A stretch of DNA of 37,688 nucleotides, taken from positions 1 through 37,688 of the IMG/VR virus record IMGVR_UViG_3300008050_000117; one strand, written 5' to 3'. The notes beneath the pieces were generated by a model. It saw nothing but the letters and a program-made list of their open reading frames with translations, did no database searches and was not told where the DNA came from. Shown here piece after piece: positions 13,810-22,141 of the stretch; within the stretch, counting starts at the first letter, position 1, and the number at the start of each line of letters is the position of its first letter. The translations under genes and the position numbers were made by a program. Origin of the DNA: a virus.

Positions 13810-15418
13810 CGATTAGACCTCCCAAATCAGCCGCAGCAGATGCGCCGTCTTTCGCCGCACTAGCAGCCGATTGTGCTTGTTCCATCTGCATTGCCTGTTG
13901 TTGTTGTTGCTGTTGTTGCTCACGCGCTTGTTTAACTTCTCTCTCCGATTTGAGGAATGTTGGATCTACGTTGTTCTGTGACATGAGGGAGCGAAACACT
14001 GCATCTACATCAAGATTCTGCATGACCGTGGGGTCGATTTGCAACAGAACTTGTGACGCACTCATGGCAGTCATAAATGCTTGAGATATACTAGCACGGC
14101 GCGTAACTGCCATGGGGCTTATGTAATTTATTTTATAGGGGGTGCCCGACAAACTATCCGGAGCCGGTAACAACAAACCCTTATCCCTCATCCATTTGAA
14201 TGTACGTGTAATTAGTGGGTTGAGCCATTCCGCGTACAGTCGGGACAAAACCGGAGATATGACCATCAAGCCTTGTTGTCGTCTTTCAATAATCTCCGTA
14301 GCAGTCATGCGGTCATTCTGTGGCAAACTCAGTCGGTCTGCAAAAAATGCCTTGTCAATCTTGGCCTCCTCCCTGTCCATGAGTTCGTGACCTATATCTG
14401 GACGCGAACCACTTTGGAACGGTTGAGGATACTCTCTGGTTCCCTGTCTAACGTACATGATTGAGCCAGGCGCCGTTCTAATAGGACCTTCCATAGTTCC
14501 AGCGCCTACAATTACAGGAGGGCGCACAGCCAGTTCAGAGGCTTCTAGGATGGTCTTAGCCATAGCGTTAACCACCCGTATAGTGGGCAACACTTCCATC
14601 GCAGGAGAGCGTCCATAATCTTCTTCTGCCGCCTTGCTCCATCTTGAGATGATATAGGGGTTCTCGTCAAACCCGCCTTCGCTCATTAGGTGCTTTTGCT
14701 CCAACTCTAGATAACATGAACCCCACGCCTTGTTGGTCTTATCTTGCTTGCCATATTCCCTGTCGAGCCGAATATAAACGTGGTGCAAAACCTTAACTTC
14801 CTTGTCTTGCTTTTCGGGGTCATCAGCCATCTTTTGCACACGTTCGCTCACATTCTCTTTGCCAAACTCTTGCATCACTTCCCAGACAGGCATTAGGAAT
14901 TCGCGGTACACATCTGTAAGCGATCCAGAGTCGTCTGTTTTGATATAAATGCTACTCAAGTCTCTTGCTTGATACTTTAGCATTCCATCCTTCTCGGTAA
15001 CAAGAGTCACGCCCGTGCCAAAAGAAACTAAATCCAAGGCATTTTCATGTGCAGACACGGAGAAGCGGGTTTTGGAGTTATCGAAATACGACAGCATGCG
15101 GTTAGTGGTGTCGTATAGCCACTCTTTGACCTCATGCAACTTGTTCAATTGCTCGTTCTCTGTCGTCAACTCAAACCAACGAATGCCAGTATTGAACAGC
15201 ATTCCCTCTAGGGCTGCTGCCAGCTGTACGGCTGCTTCAGGCGCTGCGGTGTTGTATATCTTGCCGCGCCTTCTAGCACCACTTGTAGTAGTCTTAGTGT
15301 AGAAGTTGCGAGTAGGCAAAACGTAATCTGCCACATCTTGCCAGTGATTGTCCCAATTGGAACGATTTTCCTTGGCTTCATTGAACGATTTAATAATACT
15401 TTCAGGTTTAAGAGCCAT
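13796..15418 (-). CDS. Portal (head-tail connector) protein
   Basis: 540 aa, the usual size for T7 gp8-type connectors. The N-terminus (NWDNHWQDVADYVLPTRNFY, then GKIYNTAAPEAAVQLAAALE, then GIRWFELTTEN) is characteristic of podovirus head-tail connector proteins. The C-terminus has a Gln-rich helix (about 490-515), probably in the portal barrel. It forms the dodecameric ring through which DNA enters and leaves the head and where terminase docks. AAGGGG lies six bases before the ATG. It lies after terminase, at the end of the late operon. Confidence 0.9.
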   Translation of the reverse strand: MALKPESIIKSFNEAKENRSNWDNHWQDVADYVLPTRNFYTKTTTSGARRRGKIYNTAAPEAAVQLAAALEGMLFNTGIRWFELTTENEQLNKLHEVKEWLYDTTNRMLSYFDNSKTRFSVSAHENALDLVSFGTGVTLVTEKDGMLKYQARDLSSIYIKTDDSGSLTDVYREFLMPVWEVMQEFGKENVSERVQKMADDPEKQDKEVKVLHHVYIRLDREYGKQDKTNKAWGSCYLELEQKHLMSEGGFDENPYIISRWSKAAEEDYGRSPAMEVLPTIRVVNAMAKTILEASELAVRPPVIVGAGTMEGPIRTAPGSIMYVRQGTREYPQPFQSGSRPDIGHELMDREEAKIDKAFFADRLSLPQNDRMTATEIIERRQQGLMVISPVLSRLYAEWLNPLITRTFKWMRDKGLLLPAPDSLSGTPYKINYISPMAVTRRASISQAFMTAMSASQVLLQIDPTVMQNLDVDAVFRSLMSQNNVDPTFLKSEREVKQAREQQQQQQQQAMQMEQAQSAASAAKDGASAAADLGGLIGGQL

Positions 15419-15638
15419 TGCTTGCCCCTTTTTTACGATTTGTGCTTCGAGAAACTACGCGAAGATTCTTCTTCCCGTTGCCCCCGCCCTTGCTAAGCGG
15501 TGTCTTATGGTCAACTTCTTTGCCATCGCCCTGTTTCAAACCAAGCAAAGAACGTGCCTTGTTACGGGCAGCCCTACGTCTAATTTGTGCCGGCGTACCA
15601 TGGAAATCACGATATTCCTTTTTGTAGTCTCTTGGCAT
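15408..15638 (-). CDS. Small HNH-type nuclease-like protein
   Basis: 76 aa from ATG 15638, 1 nt after the previous stop; a longer GTG form from 15695 would overlap the previous gene by 56 nt and looks less natural. MPRDYKKEYRDFHGTPAQIR and a basic helix are followed by GDGKEVDHK (D43, H44), NGKKNLRVVS (N58) and STNRKKG (N67), an HNH/beta-beta-alpha metal pattern. Small HNH proteins beside terminase genes in other phages assist DNA cutting during packaging, and the position between terminase and portal fits that. It overlaps the portal start by 11 nt. Confidence 0.65.
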   Translation of the reverse strand: MPRDYKKEYRDFHGTPAQIRRRAARNKARSLLGLKQGDGKEVDHKTPLSKGGGNGKKNLRVVSRSTNRKKGASNGS

Positions 15639-15639
15639 C

Positions 15640-15912
15640 TTATTCACCCAACGTTGCGCTTGCGCCGCCGCCTTCGCCTGTACCACCTGTTCCACCGCCT
15701 AAAATGGTTGAAGTCCGTCCACCACGGGCAAACCTTCTCCGTCTTTTAGCCGCTTCGCTCATCGCTTCGCCTGCGCCTTTTCGGGCAACAGTTGCCCGAA
15801 TAACGGGCGGTGGTGGTGCCGGCGGTGGCGGCAGTAATGTCGGTATTTGTGGTTGACCACCCCCAAACAATCCACCTACTATATCTCCAACAAAATCAAA
15901 TGCTCCACTCAT
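15640..15912 (-). CDS. Pro/Gly-rich small phage protein
   Basis: 90 aa with a strong AGGAG seven bases upstream. MSGAFDFVGDIVGGLFGG is a short amphipathic start, then a proline tract (LLPPPPAPPPP), a basic helix (AAKRRRRFARGGR) and STILGGGTGG at the end. Small proteins with this order (hydrophobic start, Pro tract, RRGR.STIL) are frequent between terminase and portal or internal virion genes in podoviruses; they may be minor virion proteins. Exact function unknown. Confidence 0.65.
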   Translation of the reverse strand: MSGAFDFVGDIVGGLFGGGQPQIPTLLPPPPAPPPPVIRATVARKGAGEAMSEAAKRRRRFARGGRTSTILGGGTGGTGEGGGASATLGE

Positions 15913-15922
15913 AACTATTCTC

Positions 15923-17398
15923 CTAATAATCCTGCAGAGGACTATAATCGTCGTAATTCACACTACTCTGCCTAGTAGTAAACTCGTCTACGTAATTCGT
16001 AGCACATCTCAACATCATTACCGCATAACGTGTAGCGGACTCTATATCATCTTTAATTGGGTTAATTTTACCATCTTTTCTGTGTAACATTCGTTTTTCT
16101 TCAAACCACTCTGAAAGATGGTTAAATACCTTAAAACGCCCTGTGCGCATCCGTTCCAGTATCTCCAAGGTAATTGGCTCCCTTGACTGTCCACCACCCT
16201 TTGCATCGTCGTATCTCGCAGAGAAGCCCAGCATATTTACACCGCGTGCCAGATATTGGTCTTTTAGGGCGACCCCACCCCCTTTGTCTCTTATCATACC
16301 ATCGTGAGGCCATGCGACTGGAATCCACTTTCCACGGCTCATTATTGCCTGAGAGTGGTAGGCCGCCGTTTGACCTCGCTCTTTATAGCAGTCATAAACA
16401 TAAACAATATCAGCGTCAGCGTCATGGGCGACCCAGCATGCAGCCGCAGGGTGATCTATGCCAAAGTCAATCCCGCAAATCCTCCTGTAGTGTTCTGGTA
16501 TGTCAAAAGGTTCGCACATCAGCATTTCATCAGGAACATTGTAAACATTGCCCGTGCCCATCATGGGGACACCCTTTGCCCTTGTATCCCGTTCGTGTTC
16601 TGGATAACTACCTAGAAGGTCTGCCTTTGCGGCAGCATCCAGATGAGGGGCATCGTCCCAAGTGACATTCTTGAAGTAGATTCCACGCCCTCCCTTTGTA
16701 AAATGCTCAACTATGTCCGACATGCCAAACAAGGGGGTTCTTGTAAACAAGACTAAGCCATTCTTGTCAAGAGTTCGAGTAAGCGATTCTGTATAAATCT
16801 CGTAGTCTTTTGGCTCTTCGTCTAGCCAAACACCGTCACGCGCAACGCCTTGAAACTTTACTGGCCCTTGTTCGTATGACTTAAAAGTACACATAGAAGT
16901 ACCACCAGATACATGCTTAATACGCAAAGTGTCCATAACATTAGCCACACCACATTGCCTCCATCCATAATCTTGTATACAACTAGATGGTATCCAGCCC
17001 CTGCCGTCTGGCGCCTTCTCGCCCTCGCGCATGTTTCCCACTAAGGCCAATTGCAGAATGTCTCGACAGAGTTCGTTAGTAGGAGCCGCAACAATCCAGT
17101 CAGTAGGCCGAGTAAACTGCCTGCCCTTCCACCACTTGGGATATAGTCCTGTGAGATGGATGGCTACTTCAGCCGCTGCTGTTCGTGTTTTGCCCACACG
17201 ATTTCCTGCAATAATAGCGCGTTCACGATGGGTAGAACCCTTGTCATGAAACTCTTCTTGCCACACATAAGGCCCACCCACAAGCCCATTCTCATAGGTA
17301 TCACTATATACCTCAATGAGCTGGTTCTCCATCGTGGAGACATCTAACTCTTGCAACAGATCTAATAATTGTTCTACTTTATCCACAGCCAGTACCAT
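15923..17398 (-). CDS. terL: Terminase large subunit
   Basis: 491 aa. ATPase: Walker A AGNRVGKT (64-71), Walker B GVWLDEEP (189-196) and the coupling-like FTRTPLFG (218-225). Nuclease: CGIDFGIDHP with D311 as the first RNase H-like metal ligand, then YDCYKE. It pumps DNA into the prohead and cuts it. GGAG six bases before the ATG supports this start, which overlaps the preceding fibre gene by 20 nt. No clear small terminase lies next to it; the plus-strand 11316 gene is a weak candidate. Confidence 0.92.
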   Translation of the reverse strand: MVLAVDKVEQLLDLLQELDVSTMENQLIEVYSDTYENGLVGGPYVWQEEFHDKGSTHRERAIIAGNRVGKTRTAAAEVAIHLTGLYPKWWKGRQFTRPTDWIVAAPTNELCRDILQLALVGNMREGEKAPDGRGWIPSSCIQDYGWRQCGVANVMDTLRIKHVSGGTSMCTFKSYEQGPVKFQGVARDGVWLDEEPKDYEIYTESLTRTLDKNGLVLFTRTPLFGMSDIVEHFTKGGRGIYFKNVTWDDAPHLDAAAKADLLGSYPEHERDTRAKGVPMMGTGNVYNVPDEMLMCEPFDIPEHYRRICGIDFGIDHPAAACWVAHDADADIVYVYDCYKERGQTAAYHSQAIMSRGKWIPVAWPHDGMIRDKGGGVALKDQYLARGVNMLGFSARYDDAKGGGQSREPITLEILERMRTGRFKVFNHLSEWFEEKRMLHRKDGKINPIKDDIESATRYAVMMLRCATNYVDEFTTRQSSVNYDDYSPLQDY

Positions 17399-19358
17399 CC
17401 AAATCTCCGATATTATCAGAATATAAATCTGTCGGTGACCAAGAAAAAAACGAAAACTCAGTAAACGTCGCTAGTAGCCCAACTGAATAAGAAGTTTCTG
17501 CTTCCGCAAAGAATGAAAAGCAAGGAACCACCCTAAGTCGTTTATTGGGATTCGAGGACCATAAACTTAAGTGGTCTACATTGTAATAGTGATGGTTGTT
17601 AGGCGCAATCGCTCCAGCCGTATGCTTGCTTAGGCTAACAAAAGTATAAGCATCCCCAAATACATAAGGTTCAAACTGGGATAAACTCCAGTGCTCATTA
17701 TGCCTTTCTTTGAACACCTCCCAGTCACTAATAGTAGGTCTGTCGTTATCTGGGTTCCATTCTTTGGATAAATCTTCTGGCTGTGCTAAATACTTTACCG
17801 TCTCATCTCTCCATTTCCCACCATACGAAGAAGGCGTTGGGTATACAGTGTGTTTTCCCCAGTCGACACCAAAGTATCTAGCGGTTCTAGCCACAGGGTT
17901 ACTTGTTACTTTTATGTATGGTTGCATACTCGCCGACCGCGCATCATCACTCCAATAGTATGTCCAAACATTGGGGTCGTCTAGTTCTTTTACATAAAGC
18001 ATAATGCGCAGCTCGTTATCCCTGTTTTTGATTGCGTCTAGGTATAAATAAGTAATGTCATATTCGTATATTTTTCCAGCGCCCTCTAGCGATTTTCCTT
18101 TGAGTTCCAAAGGCATGCAATGGATTTCATAATCTATATCGTTTATCGCTCCCCCGCCACTGTTCCATGGCTCACCATCTCTAGCGTTATTCCATGTGGC
18201 CTGAATCCCTAAGTAGTCTTGCTTTAACCTTCCAATAATAGCAGTTCTGGTGTTAGAGTCGTTATTTGCATTTCTCTTATACAGACACAAGGTGGCCTTG
18301 ACCACTTTGCTTGGATTCGTTTCAAGTGAACTGACATCTTGTTTCATCAGTATATTTTTTTGAACACTAGAATCGACGCTTATTTTTAGTAGAGTACTAG
18401 AGCTATAATTGTTTGTGGGGTTATTCGATTCTATATAGGTTGTGTTTGCAATCTTCAATTCTTCTTCTTCCGCAACCGCATCATGTTTTGTCCATGTTTG
18501 AAGTAGAAACTTACGAGGTCTGCCGGCGAGGATCCATTCGTCCGTAGTTGGCAAGGGCGGAATGTCTCGCACCTCTTCCCATGCAACCGAACCGCCCTCT
18601 TGGCAAGCAATACAATGCCTGTCCAAGACCAAGGTTGGATCTGGTAGGTCGGCTAGGTTGCGCCACTCTACGGTTGACCCATCATCATTAACAGATAAAT
18701 ATTTGGGCGTAGCAGGCAGCGCGGGCGTATACGTGGGTGGTTTTTCCCAATCCATAGAACCATCTTGTTGGACGCGCATTATGTCATCTGCCGTAGAAGC
18801 AGTGGGTAAAGTGAATGCATTTTTCCATCCAACTGTTTCTGTGTCAACGCAATAAAACAGTTTATCTTCGTCTGAATCTGCTATTGGCGGGGCGATATTT
18901 CCACTTTTGCTAAACCGGGATTGTGTATACAGATGGTGGGCTGCCTCTTTATCGTTCAGGGGTGTACCAAGATTCTGTATTCTTGCTCCATCTGCATCAA
19001 ATACCTCTTTTGTTGCAACCAAAGACTCTTGACACCCGATTGCTACCCTATTTATACCTCTTTCAACAGATATGCCTCCCACGCCTGCCTCAACTACTTC
19101 TGGTTGGGTTTTTGGTGTCACCCGTACAAAGGTGTAATCTCTCCCAGAACGGGTTCTCCCAATCCACTGCACCGTAGTTATTTCTGTACTTGGGAATCCC
19201 AAGGATGGTATTGTGTAATGTTCATTCAAAAAGCACTTTTCGTCACCTTCATATACTACAAGATGTTCTTCTTTTTCTACCGACATAAAGACATTAAACA
19301 GTTGCGTTGAACCGTCGCCAGCAATTGTTATTTTTCTGTCTGTTTTAAGTATAGGCAT
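17379..19358 (-). CDS. Tail fibre or appendage protein with DNRLRE-like domain (fibre paralog 3)
   Basis: 659 aa from ATG 19358; an upstream TTG (19382) overlaps the previous gene and is less likely. Residues 1-120 resemble the T7-fibre-type N-terminal domain (ITIAGDGSTQLFNVFMSVE, then FLNEHYTIP, then VQWIGRTRSGRDYTFVRVTP). Next comes a stalk-like part with KYLSVNDDGSTVEWRNLADL, an element also seen in the two neighbouring fibres. Residues about 300-485 match the DNRLRE pattern: NTTYIESNNPTNNYSS, VVKATLCLYKR, GIQATWNNARDGEPWNSGG, YEYDITYLYLDAI, ASMQPYIKVTS. That fold is found in secreted carbohydrate-associated proteins, suggesting glycan binding at the host surface. Confidence 0.7.
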   Translation of the reverse strand: MPILKTDRKITIAGDGSTQLFNVFMSVEKEEHLVVYEGDEKCFLNEHYTIPSLGFPSTEITTVQWIGRTRSGRDYTFVRVTPKTQPEVVEAGVGGISVERGINRVAIGCQESLVATKEVFDADGARIQNLGTPLNDKEAAHHLYTQSRFSKSGNIAPPIADSDEDKLFYCVDTETVGWKNAFTLPTASTADDIMRVQQDGSMDWEKPPTYTPALPATPKYLSVNDDGSTVEWRNLADLPDPTLVLDRHCIACQEGGSVAWEEVRDIPPLPTTDEWILAGRPRKFLLQTWTKHDAVAEEEELKIANTTYIESNNPTNNYSSSTLLKISVDSSVQKNILMKQDVSSLETNPSKVVKATLCLYKRNANNDSNTRTAIIGRLKQDYLGIQATWNNARDGEPWNSGGGAINDIDYEIHCMPLELKGKSLEGAGKIYEYDITYLYLDAIKNRDNELRIMLYVKELDDPNVWTYYWSDDARSASMQPYIKVTSNPVARTARYFGVDWGKHTVYPTPSSYGGKWRDETVKYLAQPEDLSKEWNPDNDRPTISDWEVFKERHNEHWSLSQFEPYVFGDAYTFVSLSKHTAGAIAPNNHHYYNVDHLSLWSSNPNKRLRVVPCFSFFAEAETSYSVGLLATFTEFSFFSWSPTDLYSDNIGDLDGTGCG

Positions 19359-19360
19359 AA

Positions 19361-20758
19361 TTAGTCCAAAAATGCTATCCAATTTATCTTGACAGAGTAA
19401 CTCGATAGAGGAAGATTGTATCTGTCTACTGGATTCACAGATGCGGAAGTTTCATCTTTTAACCCTACATTTACATTCATGTAAATTGCTCGCCCGTTTA
19501 TGTGGGTATCTGTAATGCCGCCAGAAGTAGTATTGTAGTCATCGACCTGTGCTATCCAATGCACAGTATAAGTGTCGTCCAGAGCGTCAGTATATCTAGG
19601 ATTATGTACCTGAATCATAACCCTGTCAGGCGGCACATCATTATCGTCATCATCCGTCATGTTGTGGGCTATTGAGAAGGTGGGACAGGTTATCTTAGCA
19701 TCGGCGGCACCCTCCCCTCCCGTATGAAAATCTGCACCATCTACATATTCAGGGATATTCACACTTATAAAATGTGACCCGTATGTAATCTTAGGGCCCT
19801 TCACGTGTGACGGCTGTTCCCCTGTTGTATACCAAAGGCGGGTGCTGTAATCATACGTGTCACTTAACCCCGACACTGGAAGTTCTCTTGGAACAGAGCG
19901 CCACTCTAAAGGAAACGGTCGCATTCTTGATAATACGTCGTCGTCATCTCCATCTAGTTCTAATGGCACTTCATACACTATTTTCCACTCTAATTCACCC
20001 AGTCCGTCCGTGTGCATATAAAGACCAGAGCCATCGTTTGGAGCAGGAGGAATCCAGTTCACCCCGCTCCAGTCATACGCCCCGCCGCCCTCGTCTACCA
20101 AGGCGTTTCGGTCAACACCATATTTTGGAGGTGTTTCGTTCACAGTCCCCCACCCAACTGCGGGAGTAGCGGGATGGAAGGTTACAGGTTGCAAAAACTT
20201 CCCTATTTCTCCCCCCACTGGCGTGCTTGGTATTTCTAGCCCCGTAGTGTCATCTTTTAGTATGTCTACTTCTGTGTGTCTAGCAGCATCGTTCCAACGA
20301 ACAGGCTGCCCGACATCTAATATGACTCTATCTTGGGCATCATACGTTTCTGGATTACCACCCTCTCGCTTTAGTGTCTTTGAGAGTGCCATGGTTATTT
20401 TATCCACAGTCTTTTCAAACTTGGTGGTATCCATCGTTTGGAAGGTATCAGACAAATCAAAATCTTGTGTTAAATCTTCTTCCCTTGTTATCTCAATAAC
20501 CGCAGTAGGGGAATCTCCAATCCAGATGACCCACCCCCCCTCTGCATAATGATCCGTAAGAACATCTCCAGTATGCCCTGTCGCTCTAGCATTAATTGTG
20601 TAGTCTACGTCTAAGGTTTGTTTGTACCACCCTTCATCTGTTTCTACAAGGACAAATACAGATGCAAGGGAGGTAAAGCCAAAGGGTATTGAGTAGACGG
20701 CATTCTTAGTACCATCACCTTGATACTTGATTCTATGTTTTTCGCTTGGTACGCTCAT
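19361..20758 (-). CDS. Tail fibre protein (fibre paralog 2)
   Basis: 465 aa. The N-terminus (RIKYQGDGTKNAVYSIPFGF, then FVLVETDEGWYKQTLDVDYT) matches the T7 gp17-like virion-attachment domain. A helix-rich linker with FEKTVDKITMALSKTLKREG follows, then stalk-like repeats (GKFLQPVTFHPATPAVGWGT) and a C-terminal beta-rich region (SYSVKINWIAFLD end) that probably forms the receptor-binding head. The start overlaps the previous stop (ATGA). It shares its N-terminal layout with both neighbours. Confidence 0.72.
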   Translation of the reverse strand: MSVPSEKHRIKYQGDGTKNAVYSIPFGFTSLASVFVLVETDEGWYKQTLDVDYTINARATGHTGDVLTDHYAEGGWVIWIGDSPTAVIEITREEDLTQDFDLSDTFQTMDTTKFEKTVDKITMALSKTLKREGGNPETYDAQDRVILDVGQPVRWNDAARHTEVDILKDDTTGLEIPSTPVGGEIGKFLQPVTFHPATPAVGWGTVNETPPKYGVDRNALVDEGGGAYDWSGVNWIPPAPNDGSGLYMHTDGLGELEWKIVYEVPLELDGDDDDVLSRMRPFPLEWRSVPRELPVSGLSDTYDYSTRLWYTTGEQPSHVKGPKITYGSHFISVNIPEYVDGADFHTGGEGAADAKITCPTFSIAHNMTDDDDNDVPPDRVMIQVHNPRYTDALDDTYTVHWIAQVDDYNTTSGGITDTHINGRAIYMNVNVGLKDETSASVNPVDRYNLPLSSYSVKINWIAFLD

Positions 20759-22140
20759 TCGTCAAAATACCACATTAAGTGTATGTAGGCTTGATATGAA
20801 GGGCTGACTGGCGACATGGCGATATTGTTGGCCCCGTATTGCGATGAGTCGGTAGTGCCAGGATTAACGTATCGAAGATAATAAGCGTAAGAGTTTAACA
20901 TGTGCGCGGCGCTGACCAAAACATTATCCTCATCAACACTGATAATACTCACGGAAACCGGGAGGTGCATCTGCTCCCCGTGCGCCCCATGCTCTTTGTA
21001 CAACAGCTCTCTTGGCGACCCAGTTTGATAACTGTAGTTGTAGTAGTTTCTTGTACCCAACGGAAGGTCCCTTGAACCTATTAACCAATGCTCTATGTTG
21101 CACCCAAGAAACTGAGGTACTTCTGAAAAGGGGTTTTGTATAGAGGTGTCGTGGATTGGGTACTGGACGGCTCCTATTTCTACCCCATCATCGACAGAAA
21201 TAGAGGGGGTCAGAGCAAAACTTGCATAATGTTTAGTGGTGAGTATACGACCCTTCCATTGATACCTTGTATTATCTTCCTTCTTCTGTAAAAACTGACC
21301 ACGACTCTTGCCAAGTGGGACAGGAAGTTGACCGCCGTTGCGCCACTTTGAATAAATGGTAGGGCCTATTGGATCAGTGTCTCTGCTTAAAAGCCTGCCG
21401 TACTGTTGGTCGTCCGTAGGGACTTCATCTACAGGTGTCCATGTTGGCACGCCATCTACGTCCTTAAGTAATTGTTGTTCATCGTTCTTAGCGGTTGGAA
21501 TAACACCAAACGTCTCCCATCCACCTTCTGTTAAGTACTTGCCCTCTTGCCCTTTGGGGTCTGGCGCCCCACTTACATCTTCCCACGTAGGGGGAGCGGG
21601 CATCATATTAGTTTTGAGATACTTTCCAACATCGTTTTCATCTTTAATGAAGAATGTGTTCGTTCCAGAGGTATCGCTCAGCTTAGCATCCACATCTTCT
21701 TTTGAAATCATATATGCGGTAGCAATCTCTTCATCGGGGTTGGGAATCATATTACATATACTCTCACCGCCCGCGTCAAAGTGTAACGGCTGCAAAGGGT
21801 CTACTGGTAGTTGCTGCTGACTACGCAAACACATATCGTCTAACCCCTTCTCAATGCTCTTTGGCTCTGTTGCTTTGTACCTATTTGGCTGGTCATATTT
21901 TACGTGTCTCTGAATACGCATATCCTCAGACGGTGCCATCCCTATCCATATGATTTTGTCCCCCAACAGCCTATAATCGAGGCCTATACGCCTTCTGGTA
22001 TACACACTGTCGACAATTGTCCACACTATGAGTTCAGTTGCGTCAGAAATCGCGAAAGGAATATCGAACTCCTCGTCCTCTGTTGGAGTAACACCAGAGC
22101 GGTCTAGATTGATAATGTATTGGGAATCAGTAACGGTCAT
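20755..22140 (-). CDS. Tail fibre protein (fibre paralog 1)
   Basis: 461 aa, GAGG shortly before the ATG. It is the first of three tandem fibre-like genes after the internal virion proteins. The N-terminal beta domain (EFDIPFAISDATELIVWTIV, then RIGLDYRLLGDKIIWIG, then MRIQRHV) has the same plan as the next two genes. The middle contains repeated short units (GKYLKTNMMPAPPTWEDVS; GKYLTEGGWETFG; QQLLKDVDGVPTWTPVDE; GRLLSRD), a collagen-like-free stalk. The C-terminal 150 residues are beta-rich and end with AYIHLMWYFDE. No enzyme motif seen. Confidence 0.68.
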   Translation of the reverse strand: MTVTDSQYIINLDRSGVTPTEDEEFDIPFAISDATELIVWTIVDSVYTRRRIGLDYRLLGDKIIWIGMAPSEDMRIQRHVKYDQPNRYKATEPKSIEKGLDDMCLRSQQQLPVDPLQPLHFDAGGESICNMIPNPDEEIATAYMISKEDVDAKLSDTSGTNTFFIKDENDVGKYLKTNMMPAPPTWEDVSGAPDPKGQEGKYLTEGGWETFGVIPTAKNDEQQLLKDVDGVPTWTPVDEVPTDDQQYGRLLSRDTDPIGPTIYSKWRNGGQLPVPLGKSRGQFLQKKEDNTRYQWKGRILTTKHYASFALTPSISVDDGVEIGAVQYPIHDTSIQNPFSEVPQFLGCNIEHWLIGSRDLPLGTRNYYNYSYQTGSPRELLYKEHGAHGEQMHLPVSVSIISVDEDNVLVSAAHMLNSYAYYLRYVNPGTTDSSQYGANNIAMSPVSPSYQAYIHLMWYFDE

Positions 22141-22141
22141 T

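Noticed and set aside
22009-22026. GTCGACAATTGTCCACAC, similar to the palindromic operator
   Set aside because: It lies inside a fibre coding region and lacks the full TTGACAA and TGGCGACA halves; probably chance.
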